Positions 36,581 through 44,166 of a stretch of 64,000 bases of DNA are shown piece after piece. The first letter of the stretch is position 1. The number at the start of each line of letters is the position of its first letter. The position numbers and the translations under genes are program-made. The DNA is from Arthrobacter sp. Alg241-R88 (lineage in GTDB: Bacteria; Actinomycetota; Actinomycetes; Actinomycetales; Micrococcaceae), in NCBI RefSeq assembly GCF_900537115.1, contig NZ_UNRG01000001.1, positions 1,121 through 65,120 on the forward strand. Reading direction: 5' to 3'. The notes beneath the pieces are model-generated. The model searched no databases, had not been told where the DNA came from, and was given only the letters and a program-made list of their open reading frames with translations.

Positions 36581-37467
36581 CAGTTGTCCTTTCCTGGCCG
36601 CCAGATGGTGGACACCGCGACGAACGCGACGGCCAGCATGGCCAGCAGGTAGAGGGTGCCCATGGCGCTGGCCAACCCGGGATCCCCAAAGCGGATCATG
36701 GTCCGGTAGATCAGCAGGCTCATGGTTTCCGAGGCGGACTGCGGGCCGCCGTTGGTTTGGATAAGGATGGTGTCAAAGGCCCGGGCCGCGTCGATGCCGC
36801 GGACCACCAGGGCGACGGCGATGACCGGACGCAGGAGCGGGAGGATGATGCGGAACAGCATGGCCGGTGCGCGTGCACCGTCCAGGCGTGCTGCTTCGAT
36901 CAGGTCCCCCGGGATGTTCTGCAGCCCGGCGAAGAGCACCAGGCACATAAACGAGGTGGTCAGCCAGATGTCCGGAATGGCGACGGAGTAGAGCACAATG
37001 TTCGGGTCCGAGAGCCAGCCGATCTGGTTCGGGTTGGACAGGATGCCGGCCTGGTGCAGGAGGGTCCCGATGAGCCCGAAGTTGTCGATCATCAGGAACT
37101 TCCAGAGAAGGCCTGCAACGATCGGGGCGATCATCAGCGGGTACATAAACACGGTCCGCCAGATTTGGGAGCTTCGTCCCAGAGTGGTGAACAGCAGCGC
37201 CATGCCCAGGCCAAGGGCGAATTCGAGGGTGACCACAATCACGGTGTAGGCCAGGGTCCGCCAGCCGGCGCCGATGAAGGCTTCGGAGGCGAAGGCCCGG
37301 AAGTAGTTATCCAGGCCCACGAAGTCGCGGGGGCCGCCGGCAATCGGCGAGATCTTGAAGAAGCTGTCCGCAACGAGGCGGAACAGGGGGAAGGCGACAA
37401 ACACTGCCAGGAAAAGCGCCGCTGGTGTCATCAGGAACAATGCGAAGCGGCGATCGGAGATACGCAC
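36580..37467 (-). CDS. ABC sugar transporter permease (MalF type)
   Basis: The 295-residue CUT1 permease has six helices (FALFLMTPAALFLAVFVAFP, LAYTVIVVTLEFALGLGMAL, VFMYPLMIAPIVAGLLWKF). The docking loop is at DLIEAARLDGARAPAMLFRI. It pairs with the MalG-type permease (one-base overlap). It follows the binding-protein gene across a strong hairpin (37493-37528). Confidence 0.92.
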   Translation of the reverse strand: MRISDRRFALFLMTPAALFLAVFVAFPLFRLVADSFFKISPIAGGPRDFVGLDNYFRAFASEAFIGAGWRTLAYTVIVVTLEFALGLGMALLFTTLGRSSQIWRTVFMYPLMIAPIVAGLLWKFLMIDNFGLIGTLLHQAGILSNPNQIGWLSDPNIVLYSVAIPDIWLTTSFMCLVLFAGLQNIPGDLIEAARLDGARAPAMLFRIILPLLRPVIAVALVVRGIDAARAFDTILIQTNGGPQSASETMSLLIYRTMIRFGDPGLASAMGTLYLLAMLAVAFVAVSTIWRPGKDN

Positions 37468-37492
37468 GGTTTTCTCTTCCGCTGGTTGGGGG

Positions 37493-37528
37493 CCGCGGCC
37501 GGCACCGGTAGTCAGATGCCGGCCGCGG
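37493..37528 (-). terminator. intercistronic hairpin behind the sugar-binding protein gene
   Basis: A perfect 12-bp stem CCGCGGCCGGCA / TGCCGGCCGCGG with a 12-nt loop lies five bases after the binding-protein stop and before the first permease. No T run; likely sets a higher level of binding protein than permease. Confidence 0.6.
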
Positions 37529-37533
37529 GGGTC

Positions 37534-38811
37534 TTACTTGAGGAGGTCCTCGATCTGCTTCTTGGCGTCAGTGAGGAGGGTGGCGGAGTCACCGCCGGCC
37601 ACGGCCTTTTGCAGCATGGGAACCAGTACCGTGTCCACGATCTGCTGCCACTTCTCGGTGGCTGGGCGGGTGGCGGTGGCCTCGCCGTTGAGGGTCTCGA
37701 TCAGGGGTCCGAAGCTTTCGTAGCCTTCCTTGTCCTGGTACTTCTCAAAAGCCGAGATGCGGGAGGCCAGGCCGAGGCTGGATTCGATGCCCTTGTCGTT
37801 GTAGTCATAGGCGCACTTGACGAACTTCTTGGCGGCATCAGCGTTCTTGGTGGCCTTGGGGACTGTCAGGTACCAGGGTCCCGGAACGCCTCCGACGCCG
37901 GCGGATCCGGCGATCATGGGGGCGGCTCCCACCTTGCCGGCTACGGCGGAGTCCTTGGGGATCTGCCGGTAGGCGTGGGCCCAGAAGCGGGTCATTGCGG
38001 TCTTGCCCTGGTTGAACAGGTTCTGGGCAGCAGCCCAGTCCACCTGGGCGGCACCTGATGGAGCGGACTTGGCAAGGCTGACGTAGAAGTCCAGGGCCTC
38101 CTTGTGCGCGGCGTTGTCGATGACCACCTTGTCCCCATCCAGGACCATCGGAGACCCGGCCTGGAGGACGTGGGCGAGCCATTCAGTTTCCACGCCACCC
38201 TTGACGTCGGTGCCGTACATGCCATCCCTGGTGAAGAACTCCGAAATGTCCTGGTACTGCTTCCAGGTGGTGGGGGCAGCGAGGTCGTAGCCGTACCTGG
38301 CCTGGAAGTCGGCCTTGTTCTTGGCGTCCTCGAAGAGGTCCTTGCGGTAGAGGATGATTTCGGCGTTGGTCCAGGCGGGCATTCCGATGAAGTGCCCGTC
38401 CACGTTGGCTTCCTTGACCAGGGCCGGGAAGATGTCCTTCTTGGCCTCATCGGTGAAGAGTTCGTCGATGGGCTGGACGGCGTCCTTGAAGCTGGGGAGC
38501 CACACGGAGTCCAGGGCGGCCACGTCGAAGGAGACGTTGCCGGAGGAGAATTCGCTGGAAAGCCGGTTGAACATGCCGTCGTAAGGCAGTTCGACGAAGT
38601 TCACGTCAACTCCGGCGTCCTTTTTGCACTGTTCGGCCACGCCGGTCAGCTCGGCGTGGCCACCGGCCTCGACCAGGACGTTGACGGTGCTGGTGCCGGC
38701 GCTACCCGTGGTGGACGGGCCCCCTGCGCCGCAGCCGGTGGCCGCCAGTGCGACGGCGGTGCAGATACCGCCGATGGTGGCGAACCTGTTGATGGTGTTT
38801 CGAGTGGACAT
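37534..38811 (-). CDS. ABC transporter sugar-binding lipoprotein
   Basis: A 425-residue family-1 extracellular solute-binding protein. The signal peptide ends in the lipobox LAATGCGAGG (cysteine near residue 24), so it is anchored outside the membrane. Body features are VNVLVEAGGHAELTGVAEQC, FVELPYDGMFNRLSSEFSSG, FIGMPAWTNAEIILYRKDLF and PTTWKQYQDISEFFTRDGMY. The ATG at 38811 is chosen because the signal peptide begins there; the frame opens 38 codons upstream. It is the first gene of the operon and probably binds difructose anhydride or a short fructan; that specificity is inferred only from the enzymes downstream. Confidence 0.9.
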   Translation of the reverse strand: MSTRNTINRFATIGGICTAVALAATGCGAGGPSTTGSAGTSTVNVLVEAGGHAELTGVAEQCKKDAGVDVNFVELPYDGMFNRLSSEFSSGNVSFDVAALDSVWLPSFKDAVQPIDELFTDEAKKDIFPALVKEANVDGHFIGMPAWTNAEIILYRKDLFEDAKNKADFQARYGYDLAAPTTWKQYQDISEFFTRDGMYGTDVKGGVETEWLAHVLQAGSPMVLDGDKVVIDNAAHKEALDFYVSLAKSAPSGAAQVDWAAAQNLFNQGKTAMTRFWAHAYRQIPKDSAVAGKVGAAPMIAGSAGVGGVPGPWYLTVPKATKNADAAKKFVKCAYDYNDKGIESSLGLASRISAFEKYQDKEGYESFGPLIETLNGEATATRPATEKWQQIVDTVLVPMLQKAVAGGDSATLLTDAKKQIEDLLK

Positions 38812-38868
38812 CGCTGTCGACTCACTTTCTCTCGAACGGAAATGCGAGACAGGAACTGGGGTGAAAAA

Positions 38869-38925
38869 TCGTTTTGCTAAAACGACTTGGCACCTACGAT
38901 AGGACCCTGGCGTCAGAAGTGTCAA
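38869..38925 (-). promoter_or_regulatory. promoter and LacI-type operator of the fructan-sugar operon
   Basis: On the minus strand TTGACA (38925-38920), 18 bp and TATCGT (38901-38896) form a strong promoter. Directly behind the expected start point lies the dyad TCGTTTTAGCAAAACGA (38885-38869), two 7-bp arms around 3 bp, well suited for a LacI-family repressor. Confidence 0.75.
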
Positions 38926-39243
38926 GCATCACATCCGTCGGGATTCAATATGTTGGACGAGCGCCAGCAGTGGCGGCCCGCACCGCGCGATCGCGGGGCA
39001 GCTTCAAATCAGTGAAAACACCTGGAGTTCCATCTCGGGAACACCTTCCGGAGGATCGGGGCGTACTCACGCGCAGAAGCGATTGCGCTCGCAAACAGCG
39101 GATTGCGTTAAGCCGCTTGACGCCATGTCAGCTCCGTCACAGTCCGCAGTCTAGGATCGGATGTGTGGAACTAGCCGGGAGGACGCTTCAGGCGGCCTCG
39201 TTGCGGGAGAGCGGGCCGCAGAAACTACTCGAGAGTATGCATC
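38926..39243. other. spacer between the fructan-sugar operon and the IclR gene
   Basis: About 320 bp of divergent intergenic DNA. Beyond the start of the sugar operon promoter at its left edge I see no gene and no convincing dyad. Confidence 0.4.
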
Positions 39244-40053
39244 ATGGCTTCGAACATTGACCCTGAATCTGACACTGATGTTGAGGGCGGGCAGTCCGGC
39301 GGCGTTCAGTCTGTGGACCGGGCACTTGCGGTGCTGGAAATCCTGGCTCGCGACGGCCACGCAGGCGTCAGTGACATCGCCGAGGAGATGGGCATCCATA
39401 AGTCCACGGTCTCGCGCCTGCTCGGCTCGCTGGTGGCCAGGGAAATGGTCCATCAGAACAGCGAGCGCGGAAAGTACCAACTGGGCTTCGGCATCCTGCG
39501 CCTGGCCAGCTCCATTCCGGGCAGGCTTAGCCTGGTCCGGGAGGCGCGACCCGTCCTGGAAAGCCTGGCGGAGGAATTCAAGGAGACAGTCAACCTCGCC
39601 GTGCTGCGCTCCAACTACGCGGTGAATGTAGACCAGGCAATGGGGCCTTCAACCTTGGCCACGTACGACTGGGTGGGCAACCTGACGCCGCTGCACGCCA
39701 CCTCCAGCGGGAAGGTCCTGCTTGCCGCGCTGCCGGCCGAGGATCGGGACCGCATCCTGAAGGAGACCGGCCTGCCGTCACGGACTCCCCGGACCATCAC
39801 CAACCGCAAGGAACTTGAAAACCAGCTGCTCGCCGTCGCCCGCGACGGCTATGGGGTGGTGCGCGAGGAATTCGAGATCGGCTTGACGGCCGCCGCCGTT
39901 CCCGTCTACAACCACCTGGGCGCCGTGATCGGGGCCATCAGCATCTCCGGCCCGGCCTTCCGCTTTGATCCTGAGGAGATCCCGGGACTGATCGAAGCGC
40001 TGAAGCAGGGCGGGCTGCAGGTCAGCGCCAAGATGGGCTACACCGGCCGTTAA
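39244..40053 (+). CDS. IclR-family transcriptional regulator
   Basis: The 269-residue protein has a winged helix at about residues 22-80 (VQSVDRALAVLEILARDGHA, VSDIAEEMGIHKSTVSRLLG). The IclR effector domain follows (NYAVNVDQAMGPSTLATYDW, HATSSGKVLLAALPAEDRDR, VYNHLGAVIGAISISGPAFR). It stands between the fructan-sugar operon and the betaine genes. IclR proteins commonly control aromatic, glyoxylate or amine catabolism, so the betaine/C1 genes are the likely targets, but no shared site was found to prove it. Confidence 0.9.
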   Translation: MASNIDPESDTDVEGGQSGGVQSVDRALAVLEILARDGHAGVSDIAEEMGIHKSTVSRLLGSLVAREMVHQNSERGKYQLGFGILRLASSIPGRLSLVREARPVLESLAEEFKETVNLAVLRSNYAVNVDQAMGPSTLATYDWVGNLTPLHATSSGKVLLAALPAEDRDRILKETGLPSRTPRTITNRKELENQLLAVARDGYGVVREEFEIGLTAAAVPVYNHLGAVIGAISISGPAFRFDPEEIPGLIEALKQGGLQVSAKMGYTGR

Positions 40054-40117
40054 GGCATCAGCGTCCAGGGGAGGACAGGGAAGCTGCCGAACGCCAGGAC
40101 GCCCATGCCGGCAGCGT

Positions 40118-41050
40118 TCAGACGTCCTCTTCGAGCCGGGCGGTGAGGATCCGGCTGGCGTTGACCTGCAGGATGCCGAGCGACTCCTGGATCAGTGGTG
40201 AGGCGATGCTGCCCCTGCGCACCGCTGCGACAATGCGGCGCGTGGGTTTCGCCTTACCGGTTATGCGTAGCCGAACCACGTTTTCGGCGCCATGCAAGGG
40301 CGCCAGCCGGGGCAGCAGGCCGACGCCCAGCCCCGCACCCACGAACGCGATGTGGGTTTCCCATTCAACCGCTTCATGGGCAATCCGCGGTGTCACCCCG
40401 ACTGCCGTGAACGCCGCGGTGAAGAGGGAATGGTAGGTGGAACCGGCGGCCTCCGTGATCCAAGGTTCCGATGCCAGTTCTTCAAGCGTCGCTGTTTCCC
40501 GTGATGCCAGCGGATGGTCACCGGGAATGATGACATCCAGTGGATCGTCGAGCAGAACTCTTTGCTCGAAGCGCGGATCGTCCTCACCAAAACTGTCCGA
40601 CTGCATGGCGACAATGACTGCAAGGTCGATTCGTTCCGCAATCAACAAGTCGAAGCAGCGGGCCGGATCAGCCTCAAGAACCTGCACCTCCAGCAGGGGC
40701 CGTGTTGAGCGCAGGGTGGCGGCCAACGGTGCGAGCAACTGGGCGGCTGCACTGGAAAATCCGCCGAGGCCAAAGTGGGACTGCACCTGATCGCCGGCCT
40801 CCATGGCTGCTGCGCGCAGGCTCTCCCACTGGGCAATGAGGGGATCCGAGCCCGCCACGAGAAAGCGTCCCGTCGCGGTAAGCCGCACGCCCCGGCCGTC
40901 TTTCGTCAGCAGCTGCATTCCGAGCACCCGCTGGAGCTCCCGCAGTTGCGCGGAGACAGCAGAGGGAGAATAGCCAGTGAGCTCCGCCGTCGCGCCTATG
41001 GTGCCGCACCGGGCAAACACGCGGAGGGTGATGAGCCTCGCATCGATCAT
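40118..41050 (-). CDS. LysR-family regulator divergent from the betaine demethylase genes
   Basis: The 310-residue protein has an N-terminal HTH (LITLRVFARCGTIGATAELT, YSPSAVSAQLRELQRVLGMQ) and a LysR substrate-binding domain (IDLAVIVAMQSDSFGEDDPR, HEAVEWETHIAFVGAGLGVG). ATG at 41050 is preferred since the LysR fold begins at MIDARLI; the frame is open a further 86 codons but that part runs into the divergent promoter. A near-perfect 25-bp dyad overlaps the start codon. It probably activates the Rieske gene 150 bp away in response to a betaine-type compound. Confidence 0.88.
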   Translation of the reverse strand: MIDARLITLRVFARCGTIGATAELTGYSPSAVSAQLRELQRVLGMQLLTKDGRGVRLTATGRFLVAGSDPLIAQWESLRAAAMEAGDQVQSHFGLGGFSSAAAQLLAPLAATLRSTRPLLEVQVLEADPARCFDLLIAERIDLAVIVAMQSDSFGEDDPRFEQRVLLDDPLDVIIPGDHPLASRETATLEELASEPWITEAAGSTYHSLFTAAFTAVGVTPRIAHEAVEWETHIAFVGAGLGVGLLPRLAPLHGAENVVRLRITGKAKPTRRIVAAVRRGSIASPLIQESLGILQVNASRILTARLEEDV

Positions 41051-41069
41051 GCACCCATTGTGCATGGTC
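41045..41069. promoter_or_regulatory. dyad at the LysR start, candidate LysR site
   Basis: Arms GATCATGCAC and GTGCATGGTC surround a 5-bp centre; nine of ten arm positions pair. It overlaps the LysR start codon, which would allow negative autoregulation while activating the divergent genes. Confidence 0.55.
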
Positions 41070-41201
41070 ATCGTCGAAATCTTGCGCTTTTGTTGCAGCT
41101 CTTGTGACCCTAATCTCATCACTACAAGTTCTTCGACCGTGCCGCCCGCACCCGTGGTCAACACGCAACACCCATTACCCAGGCCTCCCGGGAGGAAACC
41201 C

Positions 41202-42506
41202 ATGACTGCTTCAGTGAACGTGCCCCTCAATTCACGCGGAAAACTCGCTGCATCATTGCCTGCCGAGCAGCTGGCAGAGATCACCGCGTTGTTTGAGTTC
41301 CGGCGCACCGGCTTCTCCCTCGATGCCCCCTTCTACACTGACCGCTCGATCTTCACCATCGACATGGAGGCCATTTTTGGCCAGCACTGGATCTTTGCCG
41401 CCAGCACCGCCGAACTGCCGGAGCCGGGCGACTATGTCACCGTCGACTACGGGCCCTACTCCCTGATCGTGCTGCGCAACGATGACGGCGCCGTAAACGT
41501 CCTGCACAACGTATGCCGCCACCGCGGCGCCCGGGTTCTTACCGAAGCTGCCGGGTCAACCGGAAACCTGGTCTGCGGCTACCACTCCTGGACCTACTCG
41601 CCGGAGGGCAACCTGATCCATGCCTCCGCGCCGGGGGAAACGAAGTTCGACAAGAGCTGCTTCGGCCTCAAGCGCGCCCACGGCCGCGAGGTCGCCGGGC
41701 TTATCTTCGTCTGCATTGCGGATGAACCGCCGAGTGACTTCGACGAAACCGCAAAGATCTTTGAGCCCTACCTGGCGCCCCACGACCTCTCGAAGACAAA
41801 AATCGCCTACCAGCAGAACATCATCGAAGAGGGCAACTGGAAGCTTGTCATGGAGAACAACCGTGAGTGCTACCACTGCGACGGCCACCCTGAGCTCGCC
41901 TGCTCCCTCTTCCCCACCTGGGGCCTGACGGAGGGCCTGATCCCACCCCACCTTGAGGAAGTGTGGAACCGGAACAAGGAAGCCCAGTCCTCCCTCGAGG
42001 AGCGTTGCCGCCGTTACGGCCTGCCCTACGAGGTGGTGGAGCAGCTTGACACTCGCATCGCGGGAATCCGCATCTCACGGGAATCACTCGATGGAGAGGG
42101 CGAATCGTTCTCCGCCGACGGACGCAGGCTTTCCAAGAAGCTGCTCGGTGACCTGCGCGACTTCCGCCTTGGCCGCTGCTCGATGCACCTGCAGCCCAAC
42201 AGCTGGTTCCATTTCCTCGGCGACCACGTCATCACGTTCGGTGTCTTCCCCATCAACGAACACCAGAGCCTCGTCCGCACCACGTGGCTGGTGGCTGATG
42301 ACGCCGTGGAAGGCGTCGACTACGACCTGGAGAAGCTCACCTACACCTGGAAGCAGACGAACCTGCAGGACAAGGCGTTCGTCGAGCTCTGCCAGCAGGG
42401 CGCCGGCAGTCCCGCCTACGAGCCCGGGCCCTACATGAAGAGCGAATACCAGGTGGAGGCATTCATCAACTGGTACGTGCAGCGCGTGCAGGAGCACTTG
42501 GCATGA
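41202..42506 (+). CDS. gbcA: Rieske non-haem iron oxygenase, glycine betaine demethylase-like
   Basis: The 434-residue oxygenase component removes a methyl group from glycine betaine (or a related quaternary amine) as formaldehyde. The Rieske ligands are Cys105, His107, Cys125 and His128 (NVCRHRGAR, LVCGYHSW). The mononuclear iron motif is MENNRECYHCDGHPEL with His225 and His229. ATG at 41202 has GGAGGAAA upstream. The stop overlaps the reductase gene (ATGA). The neighbours BCCT carrier, dimethylglycine oxidase and PurU support betaine as substrate; stachydrine or carnitine cannot be excluded. Confidence 0.88.
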   Translation: MTASVNVPLNSRGKLAASLPAEQLAEITALFEFRRTGFSLDAPFYTDRSIFTIDMEAIFGQHWIFAASTAELPEPGDYVTVDYGPYSLIVLRNDDGAVNVLHNVCRHRGARVLTEAAGSTGNLVCGYHSWTYSPEGNLIHASAPGETKFDKSCFGLKRAHGREVAGLIFVCIADEPPSDFDETAKIFEPYLAPHDLSKTKIAYQQNIIEEGNWKLVMENNRECYHCDGHPELACSLFPTWGLTEGLIPPHLEEVWNRNKEAQSSLEERCRRYGLPYEVVEQLDTRIAGIRISRESLDGEGESFSADGRRLSKKLLGDLRDFRLGRCSMHLQPNSWFHFLGDHVITFGVFPINEHQSLVRTTWLVADDAVEGVDYDLEKLTYTWKQTNLQDKAFVELCQQGAGSPAYEPGPYMKSEYQVEAFINWYVQRVQEHLA

Positions 42507-43918
42507 TTGAACTCCTCACTGAAACGGCAATCCAGGAACCACAGCGTATCCGCGGTCTTGAGATGCCGTGGAACAGGGTGATGGGAAGCACGGAGACACC
42601 CGCCCGGGCAGCCCGTGCACTGGGTCCATGGCATCCGCAGGAGTTTATGGCCGAATGCGTCGAGACCATTCCCGAGGCCGGCGCCATGATGACCTTCGTG
42701 TTCCGCCGATGCGACGGCGCGCCCCTGGCGTTCCGTGCGGGCCAGTATGTAAACGTCGCCTTTCCCGTGAACGGCGAGGACCAGGAACCGGTGGACCGCA
42801 GCTACTCGCTGTCCAGTTCGCCCACCGAGCCATGGACCTTCAGCATTACCGTCAAGTGCGACCCCACGGGACTGGTCTCGCCATGGGTGCACGAGAACAT
42901 CAAACCCGGCACCGTCCTTGAGATGCTGGGACCGGTGGGAGCATTCCACCTGCCCGACGCCGACCGCCGGGCACGGTATCTCCTGCTTGCCGCCGGCGCA
43001 GGCATCACTCCCATCATGTCCATGGTGCGGACCATCCGCTCCCTGCCCGGACACGCCGATGTTGTAGTGCTCTACCACGGCTCGGATGCCGGAGGCTTTG
43101 CCTTCCACCGGGAATTGGCCTACATCGCCTCCGTGGATTCGCGCGTCAAGGTCTACTACTCCCTGGGCGACCGCACTGTACCGGAGGGGTGGGAAGGACT
43201 GAGCGGACGGCTGACGGCGGCCATGCTCGAGGAGGTGGCCCCGGACGCCAACGGTCGCCAGGTGTACGCCTGTGGTCCCGAGGGGTACCTGAACACCGCC
43301 ACCGAGCTCCTCAAGAAGGTCGGTGTCGACGACACTTCCATTTACATGGAGTTCTTCTCGGGAGACCGCCAGACGCTCCTTGAATACCAGGCGGAGGTGG
43401 CACTTGCAGCCGACTTCGCGGAGGAGATCGCCGAGGATATCGCCGAATCCGCCGAGGACTACTTTGAAAGCCAGCCCGCCGCCTTCGCCCTTTACGAGCC
43501 TGGTTACGACGCCGACGGAACCCTGCAGGCCTCGGGGCTGCCCCTGGAAATCGTCGATCCGGAGGCACCCGGCCCCGACCCCGCCGCCGACAGTGCGGGC
43601 GGGGAGCCGGAAGCCGGTTCCCCTGATGCCTCGAGCTTCGACACGGTGGGGACAGGCAGCCTCACCATGTCCTTCATGCGTACCGGAATCAATGTGCGGA
43701 TCGACCCCACCGAGCGGATCCTCGAGGCGGCCCAGCGTGCTGGCGTCAGGATTGGCGCGAACTGCAAGGAAGGCATGTGCGGCTCCTGTAAGGTCGTCAA
43801 GCTTTCAGGGGAGATCGAGATGAACCACCAGGGCGGGATCCGGGCACGGGAAATCTCTGCAGGCAAATTCCTGCCCTGCTGCTCCATCGCGCAGACGGAC
43901 CTCGTGATCGATGCCTGA
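42503..43918 (+). CDS. gbcB: ferredoxin reductase component of the betaine demethylase
   Basis: The 471-residue electron-transfer protein has an FAD-binding domain (GQYVNVAFPV, DRSYSLSSSPTEPWTFSITV), an NAD domain (YLLLAAGAGITPIMSMVRTI, VYACGPEGYL) and a C-terminal plant-type 2Fe-2S domain (GANCKEGMCGSCKVV, LPCCS). Between the NAD and 2Fe-2S domains lies an acidic, Ala/Pro-rich stretch of roughly 95 residues (about 295-390), so the protein is longer than the roughly 370 residues usual for GbcB. It takes electrons from NAD(P)H to the Rieske oxygenase encoded just upstream. Confidence 0.9.
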   Translation: MIELLTETAIQEPQRIRGLEMPWNRVMGSTETPARAARALGPWHPQEFMAECVETIPEAGAMMTFVFRRCDGAPLAFRAGQYVNVAFPVNGEDQEPVDRSYSLSSSPTEPWTFSITVKCDPTGLVSPWVHENIKPGTVLEMLGPVGAFHLPDADRRARYLLLAAGAGITPIMSMVRTIRSLPGHADVVVLYHGSDAGGFAFHRELAYIASVDSRVKVYYSLGDRTVPEGWEGLSGRLTAAMLEEVAPDANGRQVYACGPEGYLNTATELLKKVGVDDTSIYMEFFSGDRQTLLEYQAEVALAADFAEEIAEDIAESAEDYFESQPAAFALYEPGYDADGTLQASGLPLEIVDPEAPGPDPAADSAGGEPEAGSPDASSFDTVGTGSLTMSFMRTGINVRIDPTERILEAAQRAGVRIGANCKEGMCGSCKVVKLSGEIEMNHQGGIRAREISAGKFLPCCSIAQTDLVIDA

Positions 43919-44166
43919 CCCCTGTTCCAGCCCACTGACAAGGCTCAGCCGAAACCCCTGAAATAGGGCTTCAAACTTCGGAAAAACCTTGACAGGTGGT
44001 TGTGACGCGGGCCACTCTGTTGCTTATAGCGAGACGTGTTGATCCTTGCGGAACAATCCGAACCGCCAACAAGCAACTGACTTTACTGACGAAATGCCAG
44101 TTTTCCGCCCGGTCTGGGGACGCCGGAGTACAGCACAGCCCTTGATTTCAAACCAAAGGACTTGAC

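Noticed and set aside
36757..38058. 433-codon plus-strand frame over the permease and binding-protein genes
   Set aside because: Antisense shadow rich in Gly, Asp and Gln; the minus-strand genes are clear.
38874..39260. 128-codon plus-strand frame before the IclR gene
   Set aside because: It starts inside the sugar operon operator and runs across a promoter; the residue pattern is not protein-like.
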